A DNA stretch of 64,000 nucleotides from Mesorhizobium ciceri WSM4083 (GCF_000519305.1 NZ_JAFG01000005.1:438018-502017), one strand, 5' to 3'; shown: positions 21,765-32,157, counted from the stretch's first letter. Numbers and translations are program-made. The notes: generated by a model not told the origin, from the letters alone.

Positions 21765-22499
21765 ATGCTCCGACCCACCAGGCAAACCAACCAGGGCAAC
21801 AGCGCGGCCCTGTCATCCAAGCCGATCAAGACCGGCCCGCGTGTCTATGAAGAGATCCGCCGCATGGCGATGGACTATCGCTTCAAGCCGAATGAACGCA
21901 TCAACGAAGTGGCGCTTGCCGCCAGGCTGAACGTCAGCCGCAGCCCGATCCGGGAGGCCCTCCAGCGGCTGGTTACGGAGGAACTCATCACTTTCCAGAC
22001 CAACCGCGGCTTCTTTTGCCGGGGCTTCGATGTCGACGAGATCGTCAATCTTTCCGACGTGCGGGCAGTGCTCGAGGAGCGCTCCGTCAGGCTGGCGATC
22101 CAGCGTGCGTCCGATGAAGAGCTTGCCGCGCTCGTCGACTGGTGGACGCTCACCATGGCGCGCGCCGACTCGTTTTCCAGCACTGAGCTGACCGCCAGGG
22201 ACGAGGAGTTTCACATCCGCATCGCCAGGCTGTCAGGCAATCCCGAACTGGCGCGCATGCTCGAAGGCATCAACACGCGCATCCATTTCGTTCGCAAAAT
22301 CGAAGTGGAGAAGCACCGGCGGCTGTCGACGACCTACACCGAACACAGCGAAATCGCCCGCGCCATGGTAGCCCGCGATGCCGACGGCGCCGCCAGGCTC
22401 ATGCATGACCACATCGCCATCAGTGTCGCCGATGCCATGTCGACCGTTCGGGAAGGGCTGGCACGGATATACGTCGATGTCGACGTCGACCAGATCTGA
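21765..22499 (+). CDS. GntR family (FCD) transcriptional regulator
   Basis: The 244-residue protein has an N-terminal winged helix (about 25-95, with RLNVSRSPIREALQRLVTEELI as the recognition region). A helical FCD ligand domain (about 100-235) has likely metal-binding residues in RDEEFHIRIAR and HSEIARAMVARD. It follows the dadA-like gene by 8 bp, so it is in the same operon. It is the natural candidate to bind the two ATTGTCGACAAT sites and to respond to the substrate or product of the pathway. Confidence 0.92.
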   Translation: MLRPTRQTNQGNSAALSSKPIKTGPRVYEEIRRMAMDYRFKPNERINEVALAARLNVSRSPIREALQRLVTEELITFQTNRGFFCRGFDVDEIVNLSDVRAVLEERSVRLAIQRASDEELAALVDWWTLTMARADSFSSTELTARDEEFHIRIARLSGNPELARMLEGINTRIHFVRKIEVEKHRRLSTTYTEHSEIARAMVARDADGAARLMHDHIAISVADAMSTVREGLARIYVDVDVDQI

Positions 22500-22536
22500 C
22501 CAGCAACCCGGATCTGATTAGGGAATCCCTGGTCGG

Positions 22537-23538
22537 TCAGGCAACCTTGTCGAGCAGCGGCCGCAGCGCCGGGTGAATTTCCGGCGAGGCGTGCTTGATC
22601 AGGGTCAGCAGCGCGCGTTCGTTCTCGTAAAGAGGCCTGTCGACGCCGATATGTTCGATCAGCCAGCCGGCTTCGCCGGCATCGATCGTCTCGGCGCGGC
22701 GGGCCAGAGCCTCGGCCGCCCTGTTCTTGGCTTCCCACTCGGCCTCGACGTCGCCTGGAGACCGATAGGCTTCCATGATGCCGGCAAGGCCGCCGGAGAT
22801 CATGCGGTTGAAGAAGCCGCCGATTTCCGGATCTGCATGTTCGAGGAATGCATCACGGCGCAGCGCCACATCGCGCGTCGGTGCTTCGTAGCCGGCCGAC
22901 CACATAACGAAATTGGCGATCGCCTTGACGAACAGCTCGTTCCAGGACGGATCGTTGTGCCCTTGAGCAGTGCACTCGTTGATCTTGAACAGCACCTCGG
23001 CCTCGGCGCGCGTGATGGCGATGTTGCCGTCGCCGCCATGGGCATGGAGGATCCGGCGCAGCAGCTCGACCTCCGCCCGTGCGATGAGCCCGGGAACCAG
23101 CGTGCCGCCGAGCATCAGCGGCCCCTTGCCGTCAATGACGGCATGCGCCACCTGCTCCAGCGCATACACACAAAGCTGGCTCGGCGACGATTTCGCCTGT
23201 TCCAGCACATGCACCAGCAATTCGAGCTCGGTCCGGCTGTCAACCATGCCATCGCGCGAGATCGTGCGGATCAGCCAGTCGGCATTGTCCTGCGAGATAT
23301 AGCCCGATGGCTTTTCCTGGTGGACGATATAGTCGGTGACCGCCTCGACGAAGAAAGGCGGCCATTCCTGGCATTTGTCCTTCGCCGTTGCATCGAGCGC
23401 GAACAGCGCCTCGGCCTCGCCGCGCGTCACGACTCCGTCGCCGAACACTTCATGGCGCAACATCGCCACGTCCTCCGCGGCGATGCGGCTTTTCGAGGTC
23501 AGCCCGGCCACCGGCGCGCTCATGATCAATTCGCCCAT
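22537..23538 (-). CDS. unrecognised protein with internal duplication
   Basis: I do not recognise this 333-residue protein. It is acidic, helical and soluble, with no signal peptide. It is built of two related halves: RGEAEALFALDATA with FFVEAVTDYIV in the first half matches RAEAEVLFKINECTA with LFVKAIANFVM in the second. Likewise NADWLIRTISRDGMVDSRTE matches EAGWLIEHIGVDRPLYENE. Each half also carries DG-containing turns before a helix, reminiscent of EF-hand-like or TerB-like helices. The start at 23538 has GGGGAC seven bases upstream; 23523 is an alternative. Confidence 0.72.
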   Translation of the reverse strand: MGELIMSAPVAGLTSKSRIAAEDVAMLRHEVFGDGVVTRGEAEALFALDATAKDKCQEWPPFFVEAVTDYIVHQEKPSGYISQDNADWLIRTISRDGMVDSRTELELLVHVLEQAKSSPSQLCVYALEQVAHAVIDGKGPLMLGGTLVPGLIARAEVELLRRILHAHGGDGNIAITRAEAEVLFKINECTAQGHNDPSWNELFVKAIANFVMWSAGYEAPTRDVALRRDAFLEHADPEIGGFFNRMISGGLAGIMEAYRSPGDVEAEWEAKNRAAEALARRAETIDAGEAGWLIEHIGVDRPLYENERALLTLIKHASPEIHPALRPLLDKVA

Positions 23539-23656
23539 TTGTCGTCCCCGTCCGCCGTCGCCAAGCGCCGGCCTCATAGCGTCATACAAGCCAACATATC
23601 AGCAGTGTCTTGAAAAACCGGCAAACGGCGTGGTTAGCGAAGACTTGTCGGCCAAC

Positions 23657-23711
23657 GCATGTCGCCCAAAAACGTGCCGCGGTTTTGAAGAACGGCATGC
23701 ACGCGCTTTAG
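23657..23711. repeat. dispersed hairpin repeat, copy 2
   Basis: The core GCATGTCGCCC...GGCATGC (23657-23700) is related to the copies at 4852, 52442 and 60331, with an inner CCAAAA/GGTTTTG pair. It is followed by GCGCTTTAG, a remnant of the second module seen at copy 1. It lies between the duplicated unknown gene and the glycine riboswitch. Confidence 0.75.
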
Positions 23712-23791
23712 ATGTCGCGGACAGGTGACAAGCCGTCGCGCGCAAGCTATGGATGGCGCGTCGAGGACTCAGGGTCTTGAGTCCTACCTGT

Positions 23792-23972
23792 TTGCGGGAG
23801 AGAACAGCGAGAGCTGTCGCCGAAGGGGAAATCGCCCGAAATCTCTCAGGCAAAAGAACCGTAGACGGGAAAGACACTCTGGAAAGTCGGGGCTTGCCCC
23901 CGCGCCGAAGGTGTAAGCGCCGCTGACAGAGTTCCGGCTGCGCGAGTCTCTCAGGCTTCAGACAGAGGGGCA
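23792..23972 (+). promoter_or_regulatory. tandem glycine riboswitch upstream of gcvTHP
   Basis: Two consecutive glycine aptamers can be read. The first has GCGGGAGAG, CGCCGAAGGGG and TCTCTCAGGCAAAAGAACCG (about 23794-23877). The second has CTCTGGAAAG, GCGCCGAAGGTG and GTCTCTCAGGCTTCAGACAGAGGGG-type sequence (about 23876-23970). These are the conserved cores of the gcvT riboswitch. It ends about 49 bp before the gcvT start and should turn on glycine cleavage when glycine is abundant. The region 23712-23791 upstream presumably holds the promoter, but I saw no clear boxes. Confidence 0.95.
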
Positions 23973-24020
23973 CGGACTGGTCGCCATTCGCGACCGATTG
24001 CGTGCGACTCTGGAGACGAC

Positions 24021-25121
24021 ATGACGGGCGACGACACAAGACACCTCCCCCTCGAAGACATCCATGTGGCCGCCGGTGCGCGCTTCGGCGCTTTTGCCGG
24101 CTGGTCGATGCCGCTGACCTATCCGGCGGGCGTCATGAAGGAACATCTTCACACCCGCGAACAGGCCGGCCTGTTCGACATCTCGCATATGAAGCTGTTC
24201 GAGGTGAGCGGACCGGAAGCAGTTCCATTGCTCAACCGCGCCTGTCCACTGGATGCCGGCGCGCTCGAAATCTCGCAATCCAAACTGTCCTTCTTCCTCA
24301 ATGAAGCAGGCGGCATCCTGGACGACCTGATCGTCACCAGACTTGGCGATGCCAGGTTCATGGTGGTCGCCAATGCCGGCAACGCCGTGGCCGACGAAAA
24401 GCATTTGCGTGCACTTGCCACGGATTTCGAGGCGAAGGTCGAGCCGCTCGACCGCGTCTTCCTGGCCATCCAAGGTCCTGAAGCTTGGGCTGCTCTTTCC
24501 CGCGCCGGCATCGAGACCGGCTCGCTGCTGTTCATGCATGGGGTCGAACCGCGCAAGAACTGGTTCATGAGCCGGTCGGGCTATACGGGCGAGGACGGTT
24601 TCGAGATCGGCCTGCCGGAAGCCGATGCACGCGACCTCGTCGCCAAGCTGCTCGGCGACGAACGCGTGCTGTGGATCGGCCTGGCCGCGCGCGACAGCCT
24701 GCGGCTGGAGGCAGGACTGTGCCTGCATGGCCAGGACATCACGCCGGAGACCGATCCGGCCAGCGCCGCCTTGATGTGGGCAATTCCAAAGGACATCCGC
24801 GCTTCCGGCGCTTTCATCGGCGCCGACGCGCTGCGCGCCGCCGTGGAACGAGGACCCGCGCAAAAGCGGGTCGGGCTTAAGCCGGAAGGTCGCCAGCCGG
24901 TGCGTGGCGGTGCCGCGCTTTTTGACGCCGACGGCAATCCGGCCGGCCAGGTCACATCGGGCGGCTTCGGCCCCTCGGCCGGCCATCCGGTCGCCATGGG
25001 CTATGTCTCGACACCTCTGGCAAAGCCCGGAATGCGGGTCTTCGCCGATGTGCGCGGGACGAAAATCCCGGTCGATATCAGTTCCCTGCCCTTCACACCC
25101 CATCGCTACCGCAAAGGATGA
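24021..25121 (+). CDS. gcvT: glycine cleavage system T protein (aminomethyltransferase)
   Basis: The 366-residue protein transfers the aminomethyl group from lipoylated GcvH to tetrahydrofolate, releasing ammonia. Family features include [16 protein letters not shown] at the start, [12 protein letters not shown], the folate-site aspartate region, [13 protein letters not shown] near the middle and [25 protein letters not shown] precedes the ATG. It is the first gene of gcvT-gcvH-gcvP under the glycine riboswitch. Confidence 0.97.
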   Translation: MTGDDTRHLPLEDIHVAAGARFGAFAGWSMPLTYPAGVMKEHLHTREQAGLFDISHMKLFEVSGPEAVPLLNRACPLDAGALEISQSKLSFFLNEAGGILDDLIVTRLGDARFMVVANAGNAVADEKHLRALATDFEAKVEPLDRVFLAIQGPEAWAALSRAGIETGSLLFMHGVEPRKNWFMSRSGYTGEDGFEIGLPEADARDLVAKLLGDERVLWIGLAARDSLRLEAGLCLHGQDITPETDPASAALMWAIPKDIRASGAFIGADALRAAVERGPAQKRVGLKPEGRQPVRGGAALFDADGNPAGQVTSGGFGPSAGHPVAMGYVSTPLAKPGMRVFADVRGTKIPVDISSLPFTPHRYRKG

Positions 25122-25126
25122 TCTCA

Positions 25127-25495
25127 ATGGCAACGACCTATTTCACATCGGATCACGAGTGGCTCCGCGTCGAGGGCGGCATCGCCACCGTCGGCATCAC
25201 TGATTACGCGCAGGAGCAGCTCGGCGACCTCGTCTTCGTCGAACTGCCGGAGACCGGAAAAAAATTGACCAAGGGCGACACCGCCGTCGTGGTCGAATCC
25301 GTCAAGGCGGCATCGGATGTCTATGCGCCAGTCGATGGCGAGATCACCGAGGCCAACGGCACGCTGTCGTCGGATCCGTCACTGGTCAACTCGGCCGCAA
25401 CAGGGGCCGGCTGGCTGTGGAAGATGAGGCTCGCCGACGAAAGCCAGCTCGCCGGTCTCATGGATGAGGCCGCCTACAAAGCCCATATCGGTTGA
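25127..25495 (+). CDS. gcvH: glycine cleavage system H protein
   Basis: The 122-residue protein is the lipoyl carrier of the glycine cleavage complex. The lipoylated lysine is Lys60 in [18 protein letters not shown]. The start at 25127 has AAGGA eight bases upstream; an ATG at 25118 overlaps the gcvT stop and would add three residues. It lies 5 bp after gcvT and 17 bp before gcvP. Confidence 0.97.
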   Translation: MATTYFTSDHEWLRVEGGIATVGITDYAQEQLGDLVFVELPETGKKLTKGDTAVVVESVKAASDVYAPVDGEITEANGTLSSDPSLVNSAATGAGWLWKMRLADESQLAGLMDEAAYKAHIG

Positions 25496-25512
25496 TATCA
25501 GGACTTATTAAC

Positions 25513-28323
25513 ATGACCGCAGCACCCTACCCCTTCTCGGCCCGCCATATCGGTCCCGGCCTCAACGACACCAGAGCGATGCTGGCCGCCATCGGTGTGC
25601 CCTCGATCGAGACGCTGATCAGCCAGTCCGTACCGAAGTCGATCCGGCTTGATCGGCCGCTTGCCTTGCCGGCACCGGCGAGCGAGGCGGAAGCGCTGGC
25701 CGAACTCTCGGCTGTCATGTCCGGAAATACGGTGTTGAAGAGCTTCATCGGCGCCGGTTATCACGGTGTCCATGTGCCGCCGGTTATCCAGCGAAATCTG
25801 TTCGAGAATCCTGCCTGGTACACGGCCTATACCCCCTATCAGGCCGAGATCAGCCAGGGCCGCCTCGAAATGCTGTTCAATTTCCAGACGCTGGTCACCG
25901 AATTGACCGGCCTGCCGGTGGCCTCGGCCTCGCTGCTGGATGAGGCAACAGCCGTGGCCGAGGCGGTCGGCATTGCGCTGCGCCATCACCGCGACAAGCG
26001 CACCAAGGTAGCACTCGCCGGCACGCCGCATCCGCAGACGCTGGACGTGGTGCGCACCCGCGCCGAGCCGCTCGGCATCGAGATCGATGGCGAGACGATC
26101 GACGACAACACCGCCGCCCTGCTCGTCTCCTGGCCGGATACGTTTGGTGTCTATGGCGACCACAAGGCGGCGATCGACAAGGCGCGCGCGACCGGGGCTA
26201 TCGTCGTCTTCATCGCCGACCCGCTCGGCCTGACGCTGACCGACGCGCCGGCCAAGCTTGGCGCCGACATTGCCGTCGGCCCGATGCAGCGCTTTGGCGT
26301 GCCGATGGGCTTTGGCGGTCCGCACGCGGCCTATTGCGCCGTCTCCGACAGGCTGACGCGGCTGATGCCTGGCCGCCTGGTCGGCCAGTCCACCGACAGC
26401 AAGGGCCGGCCCGGATACCGGCTTGCCTTGCAGACGCGTGAACAGCATATCCGCCGCGACAAGGCGACCTCTAACATCTGCACCGCGCAGGCGTTGCTTG
26501 CCAACATGGCGACTGCCTATGCCATCTGGCACGGCCCCGCCGGGCTGCAGGCGATTGCCGGGCGCATCCACACGCTGGCCAATCGTCTTGCCTCCGGGCT
26601 CAAAGCAGCAGGTATCTCCGTGCTCGGTTCAAGCCGCTTCGACACGGTGACGGCCGAGGTGAAGGGCAAGGCAGCTTCGATCGCCACTGCGGCTGAAAAG
26701 GGCGGCAGATTGCTGCGTGCCGTCGATGCCGACCACATCGGCATTGCCTTCGACGAAACCTCGACCGAGGCCGATCTCGACGCAATCGCGGCCCTGTTCG
26801 GCGCCAAGACGGGTGCCTCCGCCGACAGCACTGTGCCCGGCAAGCCGCGCGGCAAGGAGTTCCTGACCCAGCCTGTTTTCCACGAAAACAAGTCGGAAAC
26901 CGAGATGATGCGCTTCCTGCGCCGGCTGGCCGACAAGGACCTGGCGCTCGACCGCGCCATGATCCCGCTGGGATCCTGCACCATGAAGCTCAACGCCGCC
27001 GCCGAGATGATGCCGGTGAGCTGGCCGAGCATTGCCAATCTGCACCCTTTTGCCCCGGCCGCGCACTCGACAGGCTACCGTGCCATGATCGGCGACCTGG
27101 AGGGCTGGCTATCGGAGATCACCGGATTCGACGCCGTCACCTTGCAGCCCAATGCCGGCAGCCAGGGCGAATATGCCGGACTGCTCGCCATCCGCGGCTA
27201 TCACCGCTCACGCGGCGACAACCACCGCACCGTCTGCCTGATCCCCTCCTCGGCACATGGCACTAATCCCGCGAGCGCGGCGATGGCCGGCATGAACGTC
27301 GTCGTCGTGCGCTGCACCGAAGACGGCAACATCGACATGGACGACATGAAGGCCAAGGCGACTGAGCATGCGCAAGATCTCGCGGCGCTGATGTTCACCT
27401 ATCCCTCGACGCATGGCGTGTTCGAGGAAGGCGCACGCGATCTCTGCGCACTGGTCCATGAGCATGGCGGCCAGGTCTATTTCGATGGCGCCAACCTCAA
27501 CGCGCTGGTCGGGCTTGCCCGTCCCGGCGACATTGGCGCCGATGTCTGCCACATGAACCTGCACAAGACCTTCTGCATACCGCATGGCGGCGGCGGGCCC
27601 GGCATCGGGCCGATCGGCGTCAAGGCGCATTTGAAGCCGTATTTGCCCGGCCATGTCACCGAAGGCTCGGCGCACGCTGTCTCCGCCGCCCCCTTCGGCA
27701 GCGCCTCGATCCTGCCGATCACCTGGATGTATATCCGCATGATGGGCGCCTCGGGCCTCAAGCAGGCGACCGAAACGGCGATCCTGTCCGCCAACTACAT
27801 CGCGACGCGGCTCGGTGCGCATTTCCCGGTGCTCTACAAGGGCAGGCAGGGACGCGTCGCGCATGAATGCATCCTCGACACCCGCGTGCTCAAGGAGAGT
27901 GCAGGCATCAGTGTCGACGATGTCGCCAAGCGCTTGATCGATTATGGTTTTCACGCGCCGACCATGTCCTTCCCGGTCGCCGGCACGCTGATGGTGGAGC
28001 CGACCGAGTCCGAGCCCAAACGGGAACTCGACCGCTTCTGCGAGGCAATGATCGCCATATCGGCAGAGGCAGCAAAAGTCGCCAGGGGCGAATGGCCTTT
28101 GGCCGACAATCCGCTGGTCAACGCGCCGCACACCGCCGCCGAGGCACTAGCCGGCCAATGGAACCATCCCTACTCGCGCCTGGAAGCGGCCTATCCGGCC
28201 GGCGACGCCGACACGGCAGCCAAGTACTGGCCGCCGGTGTCGCGCATCGACAATGTCGCCGGCGACCGCAACCTGGTCTGCTCGTGCCCGCCGCTGTCGG
28301 ATTATCTGGGGGCCGCGGAGTAA
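25513..28323 (+). CDS. gcvP: glycine dehydrogenase (decarboxylating), P protein
   Basis: The 936-residue protein is the fused, single-chain form of the P protein. It decarboxylates glycine with pyridoxal phosphate and loads the aminomethyl group on GcvH. The PLP lysine is Lys685 in [17 protein letters not shown]. The N-terminal half starts with [13 protein letters not shown]. The ATG at 25513 gives the standard N-terminus. The L protein is not in this operon and is shared elsewhere. It is convergent with the cyclase gene that follows; the two stops abut. Confidence 0.97.
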   Translation: MTAAPYPFSARHIGPGLNDTRAMLAAIGVPSIETLISQSVPKSIRLDRPLALPAPASEAEALAELSAVMSGNTVLKSFIGAGYHGVHVPPVIQRNLFENPAWYTAYTPYQAEISQGRLEMLFNFQTLVTELTGLPVASASLLDEATAVAEAVGIALRHHRDKRTKVALAGTPHPQTLDVVRTRAEPLGIEIDGETIDDNTAALLVSWPDTFGVYGDHKAAIDKARATGAIVVFIADPLGLTLTDAPAKLGADIAVGPMQRFGVPMGFGGPHAAYCAVSDRLTRLMPGRLVGQSTDSKGRPGYRLALQTREQHIRRDKATSNICTAQALLANMATAYAIWHGPAGLQAIAGRIHTLANRLASGLKAAGISVLGSSRFDTVTAEVKGKAASIATAAEKGGRLLRAVDADHIGIAFDETSTEADLDAIAALFGAKTGASADSTVPGKPRGKEFLTQPVFHENKSETEMMRFLRRLADKDLALDRAMIPLGSCTMKLNAAAEMMPVSWPSIANLHPFAPAAHSTGYRAMIGDLEGWLSEITGFDAVTLQPNAGSQGEYAGLLAIRGYHRSRGDNHRTVCLIPSSAHGTNPASAAMAGMNVVVVRCTEDGNIDMDDMKAKATEHAQDLAALMFTYPSTHGVFEEGARDLCALVHEHGGQVYFDGANLNALVGLARPGDIGADVCHMNLHKTFCIPHGGGGPGIGPIGVKAHLKPYLPGHVTEGSAHAVSAAPFGSASILPITWMYIRMMGASGLKQATETAILSANYIATRLGAHFPVLYKGRQGRVAHECILDTRVLKESAGISVDDVAKRLIDYGFHAPTMSFPVAGTLMVEPTESEPKRELDRFCEAMIAISAEAAKVARGEWPLADNPLVNAPHTAAEALAGQWNHPYSRLEAAYPAGDADTAAKYWPPVSRIDNVAGDRNLVCSCPPLSDYLGAAE

Positions 28324-29499
28324 TTACGCTGAGCGCAAGGCCGGCTTGATCGGCTCGGCCTTGCCCATCCTCTTGCGGCTGATGACGCAATTTCGGCCGG
28401 CGCGTTTGGCGGCATAGAGCGCCGCGTCTGCCTCGGCCAGCACGTTGTCGAGGCTGCTGCCGCTTGCCTCGCCAAAGCCGATGCCGCCGCTGACCGTGCT
28501 GCGCAATTTGCCGAGCTGGGTGGGGACGATTTCGGTGCCGAACGCCACGCCGATCTTACTGGCGAGATCGTAGGCCTTTTCATCCGTCATCCGCGACATG
28601 ACGATTGCGAACTCCTCGCCGCCCAGGCGAAAGGCGTCGACGCCGGTCCTGGCATATCGCTTGATGACGGCGGCAAAGCGGCACAGAACCTGATCCCCTA
28701 CCGGGTGACCATAGACATCGTTCGTCCGCTTGAAGTGGTCGAGGTCGAACATGACGATGGACATGAACGGACCGAAACTCCGTTCGCCGTAGAGCGACGT
28801 CAATGCCCGGCGGTTCAGCAACCCTGTCAGCGGGTCGGTCATGGTCTCGGCCTTGAGCTCGATCTGCGCCTGCAGATGATGGAGGGAGAGCGTCAATGCT
28901 CCGAGCCCGGTCATGCAGGCCACCGCCACGACGGAATTCAATCGTTCAGCCCAATTGTCGGGCGCAACCGCAAGCGTCCATTGCCCCTTGGTCAGCAGAA
29001 CCACGCCGCAAAGCGCAAACGACATCGCGCAGGTGCCGCTCAGAAACGAAACCACCAGAAGGATGCGGCGATCCTGACTGCCGTTGATCCAGAACATGGC
29101 GCCTATCGCCGACAGCAGCGCGGTCACCGTGGTGTAGGTGACGATAAAACCGACGCCGTCAAAACCCATAAAGGTCACGACGGCACAAATGGCCATGGCG
29201 GCAAGCACAGGCGCAATGGCACGCCTGTAGCTGGGCACCCCCAAAAATTGCATGGCCGACACGCAGAGGATCAGGAACCCCAGAGTGAGCAGCGCCAGCA
29301 CGATCTGACAAAGCAGTGGATCGGGATCCTTGGTGTACCGCCAGAACAGGATCACATGCGCGACGAGCACCAGAATTCCGCACGCCACCGTCAGCACGAA
29401 ACCTGCCTTGGGCGCAGTGAACCAGATCGCAAACATGGTGACGCTGAGGCAGATGCCCGACAGCGCGGCTGCGAGCAGGAGCGAACTGAAGTCCAGCAT
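28324..29499 (-). CDS. membrane-bound diguanylate cyclase
   Basis: The 391-residue protein has six or seven hydrophobic helices (about 5-210) and a C-terminal GGDEF domain with RLGGEEFAIV near residue 293. It should make cyclic di-GMP at the inner membrane in response to an unknown cue. The inhibition-site arginine is followed by TGV instead of xxD, so feedback inhibition may be weak. I prefer the ATG at 29499 to a TTG at 29508. It lies next to the Tad pilus locus, whose output cyclic di-GMP often controls, but no direct link is shown. Confidence 0.88.
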   Translation of the reverse strand: MLDFSSLLLAAALSGICLSVTMFAIWFTAPKAGFVLTVACGILVLVAHVILFWRYTKDPDPLLCQIVLALLTLGFLILCVSAMQFLGVPSYRRAIAPVLAAMAICAVVTFMGFDGVGFIVTYTTVTALLSAIGAMFWINGSQDRRILLVVSFLSGTCAMSFALCGVVLLTKGQWTLAVAPDNWAERLNSVVAVACMTGLGALTLSLHHLQAQIELKAETMTDPLTGLLNRRALTSLYGERSFGPFMSIVMFDLDHFKRTNDVYGHPVGDQVLCRFAAVIKRYARTGVDAFRLGGEEFAIVMSRMTDEKAYDLASKIGVAFGTEIVPTQLGKLRSTVSGGIGFGEASGSSLDNVLAEADAALYAAKRAGRNCVISRKRMGKAEPIKPALRSA

Positions 29500-29659
29500 A
29501 TCGGGCAAGGGCCTCTCGAGCGTCGGCAGTTGCGCTGCATTCTAGGTCAGCGGCAGCCCTCAGATACGGGTTTTCAGCCGATCCATCGATGCAACCTGCG
29601 GATAAGGTTTACAAAACGTCGATGGCACGTGTCCCGAAACCGGACCCATGGACGCGAGA

Positions 29660-30130
29660 TCAACCCTTGTTCAAGAGAGCAAGGTTTGCGTCGACCACGG
29701 TGGGATCGGCCATGCCGGCCTTCGCTTCGAGCAGCAGCGCCTTGGCCTTCTTGCGATTGCCGCGCAGCAGTTGCGAATAACCCATATTGTTGACGATCTG
29801 CGGCTTGCGGCCGGCGACTTTCAAAAGCTGGCCGTAGGCACGGTCGGCGAAGTCGAAGCGGCCGAGTTCATCATAGGAAGCGGCGAGCCCCATCCAGGCT
29901 TCGGCGTTGTCGGCCTTCAACTCGACGGCCTTGCGGAAGTGCTTTTCGGCGAGGCCGTAATTGGCGTCGCGAAACTGCGCCTTGCCTTGCGCCAGATCGG
30001 AAGTTTCGATGTCTTTTGCCGCCGGTTGGATGGCGGTGGTCTTGGTCGTGTCGACGCCACCCGTCGTACAGCCAGACATCATCAAGACGGCCGCCATCGC
30101 GGCCATTGCCGTGAAATTACTGTGACGCAT
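29660..30130 (-). CDS. TadD-like TPR lipoprotein
   Basis: The 156-residue protein has a lipoprotein signal peptide with lipobox MSGC near residue 20. A run of tetratricopeptide helices follows (AEKHFRKAVELKADNAEAWMGLAASYDELG and the next two repeats). In Flp pilus systems TadD is an outer-membrane pilotin-type lipoprotein that helps secretin assembly. The place downstream of tadC on the same strand fits. A second reading is a general TPR lipoprotein. Confidence 0.82.
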   Translation of the reverse strand: MRHSNFTAMAAMAAVLMMSGCTTGGVDTTKTTAIQPAAKDIETSDLAQGKAQFRDANYGLAEKHFRKAVELKADNAEAWMGLAASYDELGRFDFADRAYGQLLKVAGRKPQIVNNMGYSQLLRGNRKKAKALLLEAKAGMADPTVVDANLALLNKG

Positions 30131-30290
30131 GCCCCTGCCTCATCGCCCGATTTGCCGGGTCGTTCTTCAGGAAACACACTATATCAGCGGCGATTAAACT
30201 TCGGTGCCGAAACGCCGCCAAAATTCGGCTTCGGGCACACCAGCCATTAACCACCAGGCCACGCTGCTTCAGCCGCAGCCAGCGGCGTCC

Positions 30291-31115
30291 TCACGGCTCC
30301 AGGGCTTTGAGCCCCGCAGGAGCCGTATACCGGCTGCCATCATAGCGCAGCCGGTAGGTTTGGCTCACGGACTTGCCGGGATGGGACTGGCACTCGCCAT
30401 CCTCGTCGGGCAACGGATTGTCGGTATCCATTCGCTCGACCGCCGTTATGTCGTGGTAGCCATGATGTTTGGCCGGGCTCATCGCCAGGCTAACCCGACT
30501 GGTATGGAAGGATCCGGCGCAATTGGTATCGCCCTCGCCGCCATTGCCGGCCACGACCAGGCCATCGAGCACCATCCTCAGGGAATCGCCATCGACGGCA
30601 TAGAGCCGCAGGTCGGTTTCACTGAAGGGATTAGGCAGCGAATTGTTCGCCATTTCGATGCGCAGGCCAAAGGCAGTAACATCGGGCGCCAGCGCATAGC
30701 GGCCTGTATCAAGTTCGACCTTGCGGATGGCGATGGCATCATCATTCATCAGCCCGGGCTGGAGCAAACGCTGGCGAACCTGCCGGCTCTTCCTGTCGAC
30801 AATCAAAAGCTCGATATCGCCGGCATGCGCGTAGTCGCTGGGTTGGGACCCGTCCATCAGCGGCACTGCGACCAACAGCAGGTCGTCATGGGCGGGCCAG
30901 ATCTTGCAAACCAGCCCCGGCGGATCGCCATACGCGAATGTCAGCGCGATGCTGGTGTGGGGTTCGAGCGTGAACGAGGTGCCGTCGGCGCTCTTTCGAG
31001 CTTTGGGATAGGCCTGCTGCACCAAGGCGGCGGCATCGCCGCAATCGTCGGCCACGGCCCAGGCGGGCGACAGGCTGGCCGCGGCAAGGCCGAGCAAGAG
31101 AGTGCGCAGCAGCAT
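30291..31115 (-). CDS. exported protein of unknown function within the Tad region
   Basis: The 274-residue protein has a signal peptide ending near WAVADD and a soluble periplasmic domain with a few cysteines (Cys near 25, 70, 200 and 243) that could form disulfides. The strand pattern is beta-rich. I do not recognise a family. It lies between tadC and the TadD-like gene on the same strand but has 78 and 160 bp gaps on either side, so it may be transcribed on its own. Confidence 0.7.
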   Translation of the reverse strand: MLLRTLLLGLAAASLSPAWAVADDCGDAAALVQQAYPKARKSADGTSFTLEPHTSIALTFAYGDPPGLVCKIWPAHDDLLLVAVPLMDGSQPSDYAHAGDIELLIVDRKSRQVRQRLLQPGLMNDDAIAIRKVELDTGRYALAPDVTAFGLRIEMANNSLPNPFSETDLRLYAVDGDSLRMVLDGLVVAGNGGEGDTNCAGSFHTSRVSLAMSPAKHHGYHDITAVERMDTDNPLPDEDGECQSHPGKSVSQTYRLRYDGSRYTAPAGLKALEP

Positions 31116-31193
31116 GGACTTCTCACCTGCAAAGCCGGGTTCGGTCAGAACAATGGTTGTCAGCCCCTTGCTAGGGCTTTTGTGAAGCGCTCG

Positions 31194-32156
31194 CTAGTGC
31201 GCCGTCATTTTGACGATGACTGGAATGGCCGCGATCATCAGCACCACCGGCAGGATGCACACAACAACCGGCACCGACATCTTGGCCGGCAAAGCGTGCG
31301 CCTTTTCCTCGGCCAACGACATACGCTTATGGCGCATGTCGTCGGAAAAGACACGCAGCGCCCCCGACAGGCTGGTGCCGAGTTCCTTGGACTGCTGCAG
31401 CAATGTGGCGAAGGAACGCACCTCGTCCAGGCTGAGGCGGTCGGCGAGCGCCTTCAGCGCATCGTCAAGGCTGCGCCCGGCCCTCAGCTCCAGCGACACC
31501 AGCTGCAGGTTCTGGCTGAGCGCGGGATAGGTCTTGGCGAGTTCTTTGGAGACGCGCTCTATGCCCGCCTCCATGCTCATGCCGGCATCCGAGCAGACAA
31601 TCATCAGGTCCATGAAATCGGGAAAGCCGTTGCGGTACTCACGCCTGCGTTCCCGCACTTTCTGGCTCAGCACCAGGCCGGGCAGGAAATAGCCGGCCGC
31701 TCCCGACAGGATGACGAAGGTCCAGCGGCTGGCCATCGTCGCGTCCGGGCTGGCCATCCAGCGGTTGAGCACAAACACACCGATTGCCGTGCCGATCATC
31801 GCGGTGAACCGGATCAGGAAAAACGTGCCGACAGCGCGCGGCTCCATGTAGCCCGCCTGGATAAGCTTCATGCGCAGCCGGGCGACATTTTCCGGATCGC
31901 TCCTGGCGTAGAATTCCTGCGCCCGCTTCACCGCCTTCTCGCGCACGACGCCGGTATTCTTCTTTTGCACCAGCTCCGGTTTGGCGGCCACGGGACCGTT
32001 GTCGACCCTGAGCCGGCGCATGACCTCGTTGCGATCGCCCTTCGCCGTGACAACAGGCCAGGCAACAGCGGCAGCACCCACCGCCAGCAGCAGGATGGCC
32101 ACCGGCATCAATGAGGTCGGCGCAAGCGAGGCGAGGAATTCGATGAAGTCCTGCAT
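31194..32156 (-). CDS. tadC: pilus assembly inner-membrane protein TadC
   Basis: The 320-residue protein is a GspF/T2SF-type polytopic platform protein, with helices near 15-35, 105-155 and 290-315. The cytoplasmic T2SF domain includes FMDLMIVCSDAGMSMEAGIE. TadC and TadB together form the platform for Flp pilus assembly. It starts 1 bp after the tadB stop and is the last of the tightly packed pilus genes. Confidence 0.92.
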   Translation of the reverse strand: MQDFIEFLASLAPTSLMPVAILLLAVGAAAVAWPVVTAKGDRNEVMRRLRVDNGPVAAKPELVQKKNTGVVREKAVKRAQEFYARSDPENVARLRMKLIQAGYMEPRAVGTFFLIRFTAMIGTAIGVFVLNRWMASPDATMASRWTFVILSGAAGYFLPGLVLSQKVRERRREYRNGFPDFMDLMIVCSDAGMSMEAGIERVSKELAKTYPALSQNLQLVSLELRAGRSLDDALKALADRLSLDEVRSFATLLQQSKELGTSLSGALRVFSDDMRHKRMSLAEEKAHALPAKMSVPVVVCILPVVLMIAAIPVIVKMTAH

Positions 32157-32157
32157 G

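Noticed and set aside
23599..24039. Open frame on the minus strand across the riboswitch
   Set aside because: It covers the conserved glycine aptamers and has no family features.
30204..32114. Open frame of 636 codons on the + strand
   Set aside because: It is antisense to tadC and the exported gene and has the shadow composition (many His, Gln, Arg) with no motif.
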